Part shown: piece after piece, positions 1 through 8,329 of the stretch
How positions within the stretch are numbered: the stretch's first letter is position 1
How the letters are laid out: every line of letters begins with the position of its first letter
Assembly: GCA_025548565.1 (NCBI GenBank)
Contig: JAJLPB010000011.1
Location: 1 to 64,000, forward strand
Direction of reading: 5' to 3'
Source of the DNA: Rugamonas sp. A1-17
GTDB lineage: Bacteria > Pseudomonadota > Gammaproteobacteria > Burkholderiales > Burkholderiaceae_D
DNA length: 64,000 bases
Translations under genes and position numbers: made by a program
Notes under the pieces: model-generated
What the model was told of the DNA's origin: nothing
What the model saw: the letters and a program-made list of their open reading frames with translations, nothing else
The model's database searches: none

Positions 1-55
1 TTTCCCCACTCAACACTGCATTTGCATGCACCGTTTTGCGGGGAGGCGAACTATA

Positions 56-832
56 TCAAAGACCCTCGAAGTTTGGCAAGCGCTTTTCGAGGAAAGCATG
101 CATGCCTTCTTTCTGCGCAGGCGTGCCGAAGGCAGACTGGAACAGGCGGCGTTCATAATTGACACCTTCCGTCAGCGTGGTTTCGAAGGCGCGATTGACG
201 GAGTCCTTGATCATCATCGCCACCGAGGTCGGCATCGATGCGATCTGCTTCGCCGCGGTCAGTACTTCCTCGATCAGCTTATCGGCCGGCACCACGCGCG
301 ACACCAGGCCGATGCGCTCCGCTTCCACCGCGTCGATGGTGCGCGCGGTCAGCAGCATGTCCATGGCCTTGGCCTTGCCGATGGTGCGCGGCAGACGCTG
401 CGTGCCGCCGGCGCCAGGCGTGACGCCAACCTTGATTTCCGGCTGGCCGAACTTGGCCGTATCGGCAGCGATCAGGAAATCGCACATCATCGCCAGCTCG
501 CAGCCGCCGCCCAGCACGTAGCCGGCCACGGCGCCCACCACCGGCTTGCGGATACGCAGGATGTGCTCCCAGTTGCGGGTGATGTAGTTGTCGCGATAGG
601 TATCCACATAGGTGTAGTCCGCCATGGCGGCGATATCCGCGCCGGCGGCAAAGGCCTTCTCGCTGCCGGTCAGCACGATGCAGCCGATGGCCGGATCGGC
701 GTCGAACTTATATAAGGCATCGCCCAGCTCGTTCATCATGCGGTCGTTCAGCGCGTTCAGCGCCTTCGGACGGTTCAGGCGGATCAGGGCTACTTTGTCG
801 TGCACTTCAACGATCAGGTCTTCATATTGCAT
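56..832 (-). CDS. Enoyl-CoA hydratase (crotonase family)
   Basis: A 258-residue crotonase-fold enzyme, expected to hydrate trans-2-enoyl-CoA to 3-hydroxyacyl-CoA in fatty-acid or aromatic-acid beta-oxidation in the cytosol. Visible motifs are the oxyanion-hole segment FAAGADIAAM (61-70), GGGCELAMMCD with Glu112, and PEIKVGVTPGAGGTQRLPR with Glu132. The two glutamates are 20 residues apart, as in the catalytic pair of mitochondrial crotonase. The start is the ATG at 832 because AAGGAGA lies just before it; an in-frame GTG five codons upstream would place the ribosome-binding site inside the gene. It stands alone, divergent from the MFS gene. The PaaF/EchA subgroup cannot be told apart by eye. 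Confidence 0.93.
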   Translation of the reverse strand: MQYEDLIVEVHDKVALIRLNRPKALNALNDRMMNELGDALYKFDADPAIGCIVLTGSEKAFAAGADIAAMADYTYVDTYRDNYITRNWEHILRIRKPVVGAVAGYVLGGGCELAMMCDFLIAADTAKFGQPEIKVGVTPGAGGTQRLPRTIGKAKAMDMLLTARTIDAVEAERIGLVSRVVPADKLIEEVLTAAKQIASMPTSVAMMIKDSVNRAFETTLTEGVNYERRLFQSAFGTPAQKEGMHAFLEKRLPNFEGL

Positions 833-1003
833 CGGTGTCTCCTTCACAGTGGAATATTCCTGAAGGATTGTAGCGCCTAACTCCTACGCTGGTATCATTG
901 AACGATAGCAACCTGCTTTTAAGAGCCTCCTATTTTTACCGCCTTACGCCGCCATCTGAGCAATAAGCTGGACAGTGACGCCCTGCTGCGCAACGGCGAC
1001 TTC

Positions 1004-2224
1004 ATGCGCTACTGGTTCAGCGCCATCCTCAACGGCTTCGGCAGCTATATCAGCGCGCTGGCCCTGCCGCTGTGCTCGGTCCTGCTGCTGCACGCGACGC
1101 CGGCGCAGATGGGCATGCTTGGCGCGAGCGCAGCGATTCCGTTCGCGCTACTGGCCTTGCCGGCCGGCGTCTTCCTGGACCGTAACCGCAAGCTGCCGGT
1201 ACTCCTGGGCAGCAAGGCGGTCATGGCGCTCACACTGGCCAGCATCCCGCTGGCTTACTGGCTGGGTCTGCTGTCCATCCAGTGGATGTATGTGGTCTCC
1301 TTTATCAGCGGCGCCTGCTCGGTGGTGGGCGGCGGCGCGGAACAGATCTTCCTCACCAACCTGATCGGGCGCGACCGCCTGACCGACGCGCAATCCAAGT
1401 TCGCCGCCACCGACTCGGCGTCGCGGCTGATCGCACCCGGCGTCGCGGGCGTGCTGATCCAGTGGCTGACCGCGCCGTTTGCCGTCCTGCTGAACGCGAT
1501 CGGCTTCGTGATCTCGATCCTGCTGCTGCGTAACCTGAAGGCCAACGATCCCAAGCCGGCGCCGTCCAACAAGCATCCGCTGCGCGACATCCACGACGGC
1601 CTGCTGTTCATCTGGGGCCAGCCGCTGCTGCGCACGCTGGCCTGGGGGGCGGGCGTGTGGCACATGCTGTTCTATGGTTTCGCCGCGCTCAGCGTGCTGT
1701 TCGCCACACGCGAGCTGGGCATGACGGCCGGCATGCTGGGCGTGGCCCAGATGGTCGGCGGCATCGGCGTACTGATGAGCTCACTCTTATTAAAGCCGCT
1801 GAACACGCGCTTCGGTCCTGGCGCGACCATGCTGACCGGCCTGGGCCTGACCGCCTTCGCGTTCGCCGCCATGCCGATGATCCCGGCCAATCTGTTCGGC
1901 AGCCCGACCGCCAGCGCGGTGGCGTGCGGCGGCCTGTCGCTGTTCCTCGATTGCGGCGTGATGCTGTTCTTCATGCCGTATATGACGATGCGCCAGAAAG
2001 TCACGCCGGATGCCTACCTGGGCCGCATGGTCTCGACCATGCGCTTCCTGACCGTGGCGACGGCGCCGGCCGGCGCGCTGGCGGCCGGCTATATCGGCGA
2101 GCACTTCAGCATCCGCACCGGCATGGCTTGCGTGGCGGTGGGCGGCATCGCGCTGACGGCGGCGATGGCGATGTCCTCATCCATGCGCAACGTGCAGCAG
2201 CATCCGGCGCCCGCCGCGTCCTAA
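1004..2224 (+). CDS. MFS transporter
   Basis: A 406-residue integral membrane protein of the major facilitator superfamily with about 12 hydrophobic segments. The glycine-rich turn with basic residues after the second segment (LPAGVFLDRNRKLPVL) and the long run of small residues fit the MFS3/enterobactin-exporter-like group, usually exporters. The substrate cannot be told. The ATG at 1004 has no convincing ribosome-binding site. The frame stays open upstream to 923 and encodes LDSDALLRNGDF, which resembles the usual start of such proteins, so the true start may be a non-ATG codon upstream (for example CTG at 956 or 968). Confidence 0.85.
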   Translation: MRYWFSAILNGFGSYISALALPLCSVLLLHATPAQMGMLGASAAIPFALLALPAGVFLDRNRKLPVLLGSKAVMALTLASIPLAYWLGLLSIQWMYVVSFISGACSVVGGGAEQIFLTNLIGRDRLTDAQSKFAATDSASRLIAPGVAGVLIQWLTAPFAVLLNAIGFVISILLLRNLKANDPKPAPSNKHPLRDIHDGLLFIWGQPLLRTLAWGAGVWHMLFYGFAALSVLFATRELGMTAGMLGVAQMVGGIGVLMSSLLLKPLNTRFGPGATMLTGLGLTAFAFAAMPMIPANLFGSPTASAVACGGLSLFLDCGVMLFFMPYMTMRQKVTPDAYLGRMVSTMRFLTVATAPAGALAAGYIGEHFSIRTGMACVAVGGIALTAAMAMSSSMRNVQQHPAPAAS

Positions 2225-2287
2225 CGTGCGCCGCCGAACGTTCTAAATCATTAGGCTGTTTTCGTGTTCCCTACATTGGAGTACGCC

Positions 2288-2725
2288 ATGTTCAAGTCCA
2301 TCCTGCTGCCCACCGACGGCTCCGAGCTGTCCGACAAAGCGACCGCGATGGCGGTCCAGTTTGCCCAGCTCAATCAGGCGCGACTGGTCGCGATCACCGT
2401 CATCACGCCACTGCCGTTCGCGTCCATGGGCGACAGCGGCGCGGTCATCGATTCCGGCCAGTTCGCCACGCAGATGCAAAACGCCGCCCGCCACCATATT
2501 GAAAAAGTTGCCGCTGCCGCGCGCGCTGCGGAAGTTCCGTTCGAGGGCGTGGTGACGATGTCGCCCAGCCCCTACGAAGAAATCGTCGAGGCGGCCAAAA
2601 AATTTGAATGCGACATCATCATGATGGCGTCGCATGGACGGCGCGGCCTGAACCGGCTGTTCCTGGGCAGCGAGACGCAGAAGGTGCTGGCCCACACCAC
2701 GCTGCCCGTGATGGTGCTGCGTTAA
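2288..2725 (+). CDS. Universal stress protein, UspA family
   Basis: A 145-residue single-domain Usp protein (MFKSILLPTDGSELSDKA... to PVMVLR), probably a cytosolic ATP-binding dimer linked to stress survival. The C-terminal SHGRRGLNRLFLGSETQKVL matches the G-2x-G-9x-G(S/T) nucleotide loop except that the first Gly is Ala, a common variant. The start is the ATG at 2288, preceded by TTGGAGTACGCC; a GTG 24 bases upstream is open but has no ribosome-binding site. Its stop codon overlaps the stop of the convergent mltA by three bases. Confidence 0.93.
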   Translation: MFKSILLPTDGSELSDKATAMAVQFAQLNQARLVAITVITPLPFASMGDSGAVIDSGQFATQMQNAARHHIEKVAAAARAAEVPFEGVVTMSPSPYEEIVEAAKKFECDIIMMASHGRRGLNRLFLGSETQKVLAHTTLPVMVLR

Positions 2726-3939
2726 AGCGGCTGCTTCGGCAGCAGCACCCAGATATTGCCGCGCTGCTTCATGCGGCCCGCGTTCTCCGACGCCTCCGTG
2801 CCGAAGCCGAAGAAGTAATCGACACGGATCGCGCCACGGATCGCGCCGCCCGTATCCTGCGCCATGACCAGGCGCTGCAGCGGGATATCGCTGTTAGGCA
2901 TCGTGGTCGACAGGAATACCGGCGCGCCCAGCGGCAATTGCGATGCATCGATCGCCACCGAACGCGACGGCGTCAACGGCACGCCCAGCGAACCTTTCGG
3001 CCCCACCTTCGGATCGGGCAGGCGCTCCTCCCGGAAGAACACATAGCTCGGGTTCACATTGAACAGCTCCTGCATGCGCGTGGGATGGCCGGCGATCCAC
3101 GCCTTGATGCCCTGCGCCGACGCCTGCTCCAGCGTCAGCTCGCCCTTTTCCACCAGGTACTTGCCGATCGATTTATACGGATGGCCGTTCTGGTCCGCAT
3201 ACGCCACGCGCACGGTTTCCTGCGTGTCGGTCAGCTGCACGCGGCCCGAACCCTGCACCTGCAGGAAGAAGGACTCCACCGGATCGTCCACCCACAGCAG
3301 CTCCTTGCCGCTGAAGTCAGCCTTCTCGATATCGGCGCGGGTCGCATACGGCACCACCTTCTTGCCGACCAGCTTGCCGCGCAGGCGCATGCCCTTCAGC
3401 TCCGGGTACACGCTGGCCAGGTCGATGGTCAGCATATCGTCCGGGACTTTATAGAGCGGCGTCTGGTACGGGCCGCCCTTCTTGCGCGCGCCGCGCAGCA
3501 GCGGCTCGTAGTAGCCGGTGATCAGGCCGTCGGTGGCGCCGTCCGGCGCGATCACCTGGTTCGGCTCCATGAACGCCTCGAAGAAGGTGCGGATCGCCCG
3601 CTCGTCGCTGCCGTTGACGGTGCGCGCGATGGTGCAGGACTCCTTCCAGGTCGGCTGCTTGACCAGCACCGAACACGAGGACATGAAGGCAGGCCAGGCC
3701 GCTCGCACATCGTCCTTGTCCCAACCCGGCAGCGACGCGAAGGTGGCCGGCACCATCTGCAGCGCGGCCGGCTTGGGCGGCACCGGCGGCACCACGGGTG
3801 GCACGGCTGGCGGCGTGACCGGCGGCGTCACGGCAGGCGCGGGCGCCTGGGCCGGCGGCAGCGGCGTGGTGGTACAGGCGGCCAGGGAAAGCGCCACGAC
3901 GGTCAGCGGAACGAGTAGACTACGGCTAGTTAATGACAT
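2722..3939 (-). CDS. mltA: Membrane-bound lytic murein transglycosylase A
   Basis: A 405-residue outer-membrane lipoprotein that cleaves peptidoglycan glycan strands to 1,6-anhydro ends. The N-terminus MSLTSRSLLVPLTVVALSLAAC is a signal peptide with lipobox LAAC, followed by a Pro/Ala linker. The MltA barrel domain (GYYEPLLRGARKKG, ...VDDPVESFFLQVQGSGRV) and the C-terminal 3D domain (AQDTGGAIRGAIRVDYFFG ... AGRMKQRGNIWVLLP) are both recognisable. The frame is open further upstream, but the lipoprotein signal sets the start at 3939. It diverges from a tiny membrane-protein gene only 10 bases away, so its promoter must lie within that gene. Confidence 0.95.
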   Translation of the reverse strand: MSLTSRSLLVPLTVVALSLAACTTTPLPPAQAPAPAVTPPVTPPAVPPVVPPVPPKPAALQMVPATFASLPGWDKDDVRAAWPAFMSSCSVLVKQPTWKESCTIARTVNGSDERAIRTFFEAFMEPNQVIAPDGATDGLITGYYEPLLRGARKKGGPYQTPLYKVPDDMLTIDLASVYPELKGMRLRGKLVGKKVVPYATRADIEKADFSGKELLWVDDPVESFFLQVQGSGRVQLTDTQETVRVAYADQNGHPYKSIGKYLVEKGELTLEQASAQGIKAWIAGHPTRMQELFNVNPSYVFFREERLPDPKVGPKGSLGVPLTPSRSVAIDASQLPLGAPVFLSTTMPNSDIPLQRLVMAQDTGGAIRGAIRVDYFFGFGTEASENAGRMKQRGNIWVLLPKQPL

Positions 3940-3949
3940 AAGGATGGCT

Positions 3950-4081
3950 ATGTGGGTCTTAATGATAGAAGCATGCGTGGCGTTTTTCCTGCTGGTGTTC
4001 ATCGTCTGGTGGACCATGTACCAAGGCAAGGGCAAGACTAAACAGCTGCCCCCGCCGGACCAGGAAAACGATCCGAAGTAA
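3950..4081 (+). CDS. Small single-pass membrane protein
   Basis: A 43-residue protein: MWVLMIEACVAFFLLVFIVWWTM (one membrane helix, about residues 2-24) and a short polar tail rich in Lys, Pro and Asp. AAGG at 3940-3943 is well placed for the ATG at 3950; an in-frame ATG at 3944 is too close to it. The gene lies head-to-head with mltA and ends one base before the convergent apaG. From memory, short proteins of this kind occur beside cell-wall genes in other Burkholderiales, which I take as support that it is real. Function unknown; a role next to MltA at the envelope is only a guess. Confidence 0.7.
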   Translation: MWVLMIEACVAFFLLVFIVWWTMYQGKGKTKQLPPPDQENDPK

Positions 4082-4456
4082 TCAGTGCAGCGTGCGCGGC
4101 AGCGACAGCACGAACTCCGGGATCTTGACCTCGAACTGGTGGCCGTCCTCGGCCACGCAGAAGTATTCGCCGACCATCGAACCTTGCTGGGTTTGCAGCG
4201 CCGTGCCGCTGGTGTACTCGAAATGCTCGCCGGGTTGCAGCAGCGGCTGATGGCCGACCACGCCCAGTCCGCGCACCTCTTCCACATGGTTGTTGGCGTC
4301 GGTGATGACCCAGTGGCGCGAGATCAGCTGCGCCGCCACGGTGCCGGTGTTCTTGATCGTGATCGAATAGGTGAACACGAAATTGGTGCGATCCGGGTCC
4401 GACTGATCCGGCAGGTACTGAGTTCTGACCGACACAGTAAATTCGTAAGTGGCCAT
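4082..4456 (-). CDS. apaG: ApaG protein
   Basis: A 124-residue ApaG-family protein (DUF525), a fibronectin-III-like beta sandwich. The family signature is clear: MATYEFTVSVRTQYLPDQSDP, FTYSITIKNTG, SRHWVITDANN, VRGLGVVGHQPLLQPGEHFEYTSG and GSMVGEYFCV. The family is linked genetically to Co2+/Mg2+ tolerance and to diadenosine tetraphosphate metabolism, but its biochemical role is unsettled. Normal length. It is divergent from rpe, with about 180 bases between them that must contain both promoters. Its stop abuts the stop of the small membrane-protein gene. Confidence 0.96.
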   Translation of the reverse strand: MATYEFTVSVRTQYLPDQSDPDRTNFVFTYSITIKNTGTVAAQLISRHWVITDANNHVEEVRGLGVVGHQPLLQPGEHFEYTSGTALQTQQGSMVGEYFCVAEDGHQFEVKIPEFVLSLPRTLH

Positions 4457-4637
4457 CGAGATTCCTTAAGGCTTGGTAAAAGCGTAATCGCTCTGTGCAA
4501 AATTGGCGATTGTATATCGTCAGACCCCCATTGCACCGCAAATCCGCCCCGTATGCAAGGACGGCGCGGCTGAAAATCGGTGAGGTCGCGCCGGGCAGCG
4601 TAAAATAGCGCATCTTTTTTCTTGCCAGCCCTAAGCC

Positions 4638-5303
4638 ATGACCACATTCCGCATCGCTCCCAGCATTTTGTCCGCCGATTTCGCCCGCCTGGGTGAAGAG
4701 GTCCGCAACGTCGTCACCGCCGGCGCGGACATCATTCACTTTGACGTGATGGACAACCATTATGTTCCGAACCTGACCATCGGCCCGCTGGTGTGCGAAG
4801 CGATCCGCCCGCACGTGCAAGTGCCGATCGACGTGCACCTGATGGTCAAGCCGGTCGACCGCATCATTCCGGACTTCGCCAAGGCTGGCGCCAACATCAT
4901 CACCTTCCACCCTGAAGCGTCGGACCATATCGACCGTTCGCTGCAGCTGATCCGCGACCACGGCTGCAAGGCCGGCCTGGTATTCAACCCTGCCACGCCG
5001 CTGAGCTACCTGGAACACGTGATGGACAAGATCGACATGATCCTGATCATGTCGGTCAACCCGGGCTTCGGCGGCCAATCCTTCATCCCGCAGGCGCTGA
5101 AGAAGATCGCCGAAGCGCGCCGCCTGATCGATGAATCCGGCCGCGACATCCTGCTGGAAGTGGACGGCGGCATCAAGATCGACAACATCGCCGCCGCTGC
5201 GGCGGCAGGCGCGGACACCTTCGTGGCCGGCTCCGCCATCTTCGGCAAGCCGGACTACAAGGCCGTCATCGACGCCATGCGCGCCCAGCTGGCGACGGTG
5301 TAA
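4638..5303 (+). CDS. rpe: Ribulose-phosphate 3-epimerase
   Basis: A 221-residue TIM-barrel enzyme interconverting D-ribulose 5-phosphate and D-xylulose 5-phosphate in the pentose phosphate pathway. Signature segments are IAPSILSADFARLGEE, HFDVMDNHYVPNLTIGP (metal-binding and catalytic Asp), DVHLMV, VNPGFGGQSF and LEVDGGI. Full length. The ATG follows a weak ribosome-binding site; a TAAAAT hexamer about 35 bases upstream could be the -10 box. It is two bases from gph and probably cotranscribed with it, in the usual betaproteobacterial order rpe-gph-trp. Confidence 0.98.
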   Translation: MTTFRIAPSILSADFARLGEEVRNVVTAGADIIHFDVMDNHYVPNLTIGPLVCEAIRPHVQVPIDVHLMVKPVDRIIPDFAKAGANIITFHPEASDHIDRSLQLIRDHGCKAGLVFNPATPLSYLEHVMDKIDMILIMSVNPGFGGQSFIPQALKKIAEARRLIDESGRDILLEVDGGIKIDNIAAAAAAGADTFVAGSAIFGKPDYKAVIDAMRAQLATV

Positions 5304-5305
5304 GC

Positions 5306-5989
5306 ATGAGTGTGCTGGCAGGCGTACGCGCCGCAATCATCGACCTCGACGGCACCATGCTGGACACGATCCCCGACTTCCACGTCGCGATCAACGGCAT
5401 GCGCGCGGAGCTTGACCTGCAACCGATCTCGCAGGACCAGATCGCGCTGATGGTCGGCAAAGGCTCCGAGAACCTGATCCGCTCCGTGCTGGGGCTGGAC
5501 TGGGACGCGGCCCGCGTGGAAGCGCATTTCGACGCGGCGATGGACGCCTACCAGCGCCACTACCTGAGCATCAACGGCGACCACAGCGCGCTGTATCCGG
5601 ACGTGATCGAAGGCCTGACGGCGATGAAGGCGCAAGGCCTGCGCCTGGCCTGTGTAACCAACAAGCCAATCTCGTTCGCCGCGCCGCTGCTCAAACTGAA
5701 AGGCCTGGACGGATTTTTCGACGTGGTCTACGGCGGCGATTCGCTGCCGCGCAAAAAGCCCGATCCGCTGCCGCTGCAAACGGTGTGCGCCGATTTCGGC
5801 CTGGCGCCGGCGCAGGTGGTGGCCATCGGCGACTCCTCGAACGACGCGCAAGCCGCGCGGGCAGCGGGTTGCCCGGTGTTGACGGTACCTTACGGTTACA
5901 ATCACGGAGAAGCTATACACAAAACGGATTCCGATGGTATAGTAGCCACATTGCTGGAAGCGTCCAGCCTGATACGTTCGCAAAACTAA
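5306..5989 (+). CDS. gph: Phosphoglycolate phosphatase
   Basis: A 227-residue HAD-superfamily phosphatase that removes phosphate from 2-phosphoglycolate, a by-product of oxidative DNA damage repair. HAD motif I is IIDLDGTMLDT (nucleophile and acid/base Asp), motif II VTNKP, motif III Lys in PRKKPDP, motif IV GDSSNDAQAA. It starts two bases after the rpe stop. Downstream lies the trp leader, so the trp genes may be served both by readthrough and by their own promoter near the end of gph. Confidence 0.95.
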   Translation: MSVLAGVRAAIIDLDGTMLDTIPDFHVAINGMRAELDLQPISQDQIALMVGKGSENLIRSVLGLDWDAARVEAHFDAAMDAYQRHYLSINGDHSALYPDVIEGLTAMKAQGLRLACVTNKPISFAAPLLKLKGLDGFFDVVYGGDSLPRKKPDPLPLQTVCADFGLAPAQVVAIGDSSNDAQAARAAGCPVLTVPYGYNHGEAIHKTDSDGIVATLLEASSLIRSQN

Positions 5990-6015
5990 CCCTTAGCTGA
6001 ACTAACCTGACCAAC

Positions 6016-6102
6016 ATGTCTCTCACCAAAAAACACAACGTCAACCAAACCGGCTCGATTGAGGCCTGGCTTTGGCGACGCTGGCAATCCTGGCAAAACT
6101 AA
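6016..6102 (+). CDS. trpL: trp operon leader peptide (attenuator peptide)
   Basis: A 28-codon reading frame, too short for ordinary gene callers, encoding a peptide that ends in a Trp-rich stretch: AWLWRRWQSWQN. Trp codons are residues 18, 20, 23 and 26, four within nine codons. It lies 100 bases before trpE and is followed at once by a terminator hairpin with a T-run. This is the arrangement of a ribosome-mediated trp attenuator: a ribosome stalled on Trp codons would allow readthrough into trpE. The ribosome-binding site is weak. The antiterminator pairing was not resolved by eye. Confidence 0.85.
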   Translation: MSLTKKHNVNQTGSIEAWLWRRWQSWQN

Positions 6103-6115
6103 GCCGAACTGATTG

Positions 6116-6150
6116 CTGTCGTCCGCATCCGCGCGTCCGACAGGTTTTTT
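6116..6150 (+). terminator. trp attenuator terminator hairpin
   Basis: Stem CTGTCG (6116-6121) pairs with CGACAG (6138-6143), with a GC-rich interior that can pair further, followed by G and six T (6145-6150). It starts 13 bases after the trpL stop and ends 52 bases before the trpE start, the position expected of the attenuator. Confidence 0.78.
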
Positions 6151-6159
6151 GACAAACCA

Positions 6160-6188
6160 CCGCCAAGCCACAACCACGCCCTTGGCGG
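6160..6188 (+). promoter_or_regulatory. Second hairpin before the trpE ribosome-binding site
   Basis: A perfect 8-bp stem, CCGCCAAG (6160-6167) with CTTGGCGG (6181-6188), and a 13-base loop. It has no T-run, so it is not a terminator. It ends four bases before the purine-rich ribosome-binding site GGAGAGAAG of trpE and could affect translation start or protect the mRNA 5' end. Confidence 0.5.
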
Positions 6189-6202
6189 CATGGAGAGAAG
6201 AC

Positions 6203-7699
6203 ATGACCGAACTCGAATTCAAATCGTTGGCCACCGACGGCTACAACCGCATCCCGCTGATCGCCGAAGCTTTCGCCGACCTCGAAACCCCGCTCACGCT
6301 GTACCTGAAACTGGCCCAGACCCAGAACGCCGGCAAGAACACCTTCCTGCTTGAATCGGTGGTCGGCGGCGAGCGTTTCGGGCGCTTCTCCTTCATCGGC
6401 CTGCCCGCGACCACCGTGCTGCGCAACTTCGGCACGCGCACCGAGATCGTCAAGAACGGCACGGTGATCGAGACCCACGAAGGCAATCCGCTCGAATTCA
6501 TCGAGGCCTACCAGAAGCGCTTCAAGGTCGCGCTGCGTCCCGGCATGCCGCGCTTCTGCGGCGGCCTGGCCGGCTACTTCGGCTACGACACGGTGCGCCA
6601 TATCGAAAAAACGCTGGCCCACTCGCAGCCGAAGGATGACCTGGGCCTGCCCGACATCCAGCTGATGGTGACCGAGGAACTGGCCGTCATCGACAACCTG
6701 TCCGGCAAGCTGTATCTGATCGTCTACGCCGATACCACGCAGCCGGAATCGTACGCCAAAGCGCGCCAGCGCCTGAAAGACCTGCGCATGATGCTGCGCC
6801 GCGGCCTCGATGCGCCGGTGACCAGCGCCTCGGTGCGCACCGACATCACACGCGACTTCCCGAAAGAGGACTACCTGAAGGCGGTCGCCAAGGCCCACGA
6901 ATACGTGATGGCCGGCGACTTGATGCAGGTGCAGATCGGCCAGCGCCTGCGCAAGCCTTACGTCGATTCGCCGCTGTCGCTGTACCGCGCGTTGCGTTCG
7001 CTGAATCCGTCGCCGTATATGTACTTCTACAATTTCGGCGACATGCAGATCGTCGGCGCCTCGCCGGAGATTTTGGTCCGCAACGAGACGCTGCCGGACG
7101 GCGAGAAGAAAGTCACGCTGCGCCCCATCGCCGGCACCCGCCCGCGCGGTGCGACGCCGGAGCGCGACGCCGAACTGGCGACGGAACTGCTGGCCGATCC
7201 GAAAGAAATCGCCGAACACGTGATGCTGATCGACCTGGCGCGCAATGATCTGGGCCGCATCTCCGAGATCGGCAGCGTCAAGGTCACCGACCGCCTGGTC
7301 ATCGAAAAATACTCGCATGTGCAGCACATCGTCTCCAACGTCGAGGGCAAGCTGAAAGCCGGCCTGTCCAACCTGAACGTGCTGCGCGCCACCTTCCCGG
7401 CCGGCACGCTGACCGGCGCGCCGAAAGTGCGCGCGATGGAAATCATCGACGAACTGGAAATCTCCAAGCGCGGCATCTACGGCGGCGCCTGCGGCTACCT
7501 GTCCTTCGGCGGCGAGATGGACGTGGCGATCGCGATCCGCACCGGCGTGATCAAGGACGGCATGCTGCACGTGCAGGCCGCCGCCGGCATCGTCGCCGAC
7601 TCGATACCGGAGATGGAATGGCAGGAAACTGAAAACAAGGCGCGCGCCGTGCTGCGCGCCGCCGAACAAGTGCAAGATGGCCTGGATGGGGAGATCTGA
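6203..7699 (+). CDS. trpE: Anthranilate synthase component I
   Basis: A 498-residue chorismate-using enzyme making anthranilate together with TrpG, the first step of tryptophan synthesis. The chorismate-binding signature is complete: RPIAGTRPRG, LARNDLGR, HIVSNVEG, GTLTGAPKVRAMEIIDELE. The N-terminus keeps LLES-x10-S (LLESVVGGERFGRFS), the known site for feedback inhibition by tryptophan. The ATG at 6203 is chosen because GGAGAGAAG precedes it; a longer frame from 6113 would run through the leader. Control is expected at two levels, attenuation (trpL) and allostery. Its stop overlaps the ribosome-binding region of trpG. Confidence 0.97.
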   Translation: MTELEFKSLATDGYNRIPLIAEAFADLETPLTLYLKLAQTQNAGKNTFLLESVVGGERFGRFSFIGLPATTVLRNFGTRTEIVKNGTVIETHEGNPLEFIEAYQKRFKVALRPGMPRFCGGLAGYFGYDTVRHIEKTLAHSQPKDDLGLPDIQLMVTEELAVIDNLSGKLYLIVYADTTQPESYAKARQRLKDLRMMLRRGLDAPVTSASVRTDITRDFPKEDYLKAVAKAHEYVMAGDLMQVQIGQRLRKPYVDSPLSLYRALRSLNPSPYMYFYNFGDMQIVGASPEILVRNETLPDGEKKVTLRPIAGTRPRGATPERDAELATELLADPKEIAEHVMLIDLARNDLGRISEIGSVKVTDRLVIEKYSHVQHIVSNVEGKLKAGLSNLNVLRATFPAGTLTGAPKVRAMEIIDELEISKRGIYGGACGYLSFGGEMDVAIAIRTGVIKDGMLHVQAAAGIVADSIPEMEWQETENKARAVLRAAEQVQDGLDGEI

Positions 7700-7700
7700 G

Positions 7701-8264
7701 ATGCTGCTAATGATCGACAACTACGACTCCTTCACCTACAACATCGTGCAGTACTTCGGCGAGCTGGGTGAGGATGTGCGCGTGTACCGCAACGACGAAA
7801 TCACGATCGCGGAAATCGAAGCGCTGAACCCGGACCACATCTGCATTTCGCCCGGCCCGAAAGATCCGTCGCAAGCCGGCATTTCGATCGAAGTGCTCAA
7901 GCACTTCGCCGGCAAGAAGCCGATACTGGGCGTGTGCCTGGGCCACCAGGCCATCGGCGAAGCGTTCGGCGGAAAAGTCATCCGCGCCAAGCAGGTCATG
8001 CATGGCAAAACTTCTTTAATCGCGCATACGGGCGTGGGCGTCTTCAAGGACCTGCCCTCCCCCTTCACGGTGATCCGGTATCACTCGTTGGCCATCGAGC
8101 GCAGCTCGCTGCCGTCCTGCCTGGAGGTGACGGCGTGGACGGACGACGGTGAAATCATGGGCGTGCGCCACAAGGATTACGACATCGAGGGCGTGCAGTT
8201 CCACCCCGAGTCCATCCTGTCGGAACACGGCCACGCACTGTTGAAGAACTTCCTGGTCCGCTGA
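7701..8264 (+). CDS. trpG: Anthranilate synthase component II (glutamine amidotransferase)
   Basis: A 187-residue class-I glutamine amidotransferase that feeds ammonia to TrpE; many homologues also serve p-aminobenzoate synthesis. The catalytic triad is visible: Cys in GVCLGHQAIGEAFGG, His and Glu in GVQFHPESIL. The start MLLMIDNYDSFTYN at 7701 is preceded by GGGGAGATCTGAG and follows the trpE stop by one base, so the two subunits are probably translationally coupled and made in equal amounts. Confidence 0.97.
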   Translation: MLLMIDNYDSFTYNIVQYFGELGEDVRVYRNDEITIAEIEALNPDHICISPGPKDPSQAGISIEVLKHFAGKKPILGVCLGHQAIGEAFGGKVIRAKQVMHGKTSLIAHTGVGVFKDLPSPFTVIRYHSLAIERSSLPSCLEVTAWTDDGEIMGVRHKDYDIEGVQFHPESILSEHGHALLKNFLVR

Positions 8265-8329
8265 CCAGCGCTGTTCGTACCGGCGCGCCGCCGTGCGCGC
8301 CCACGCCCAAATTCAGAGAAGGAATAGCC

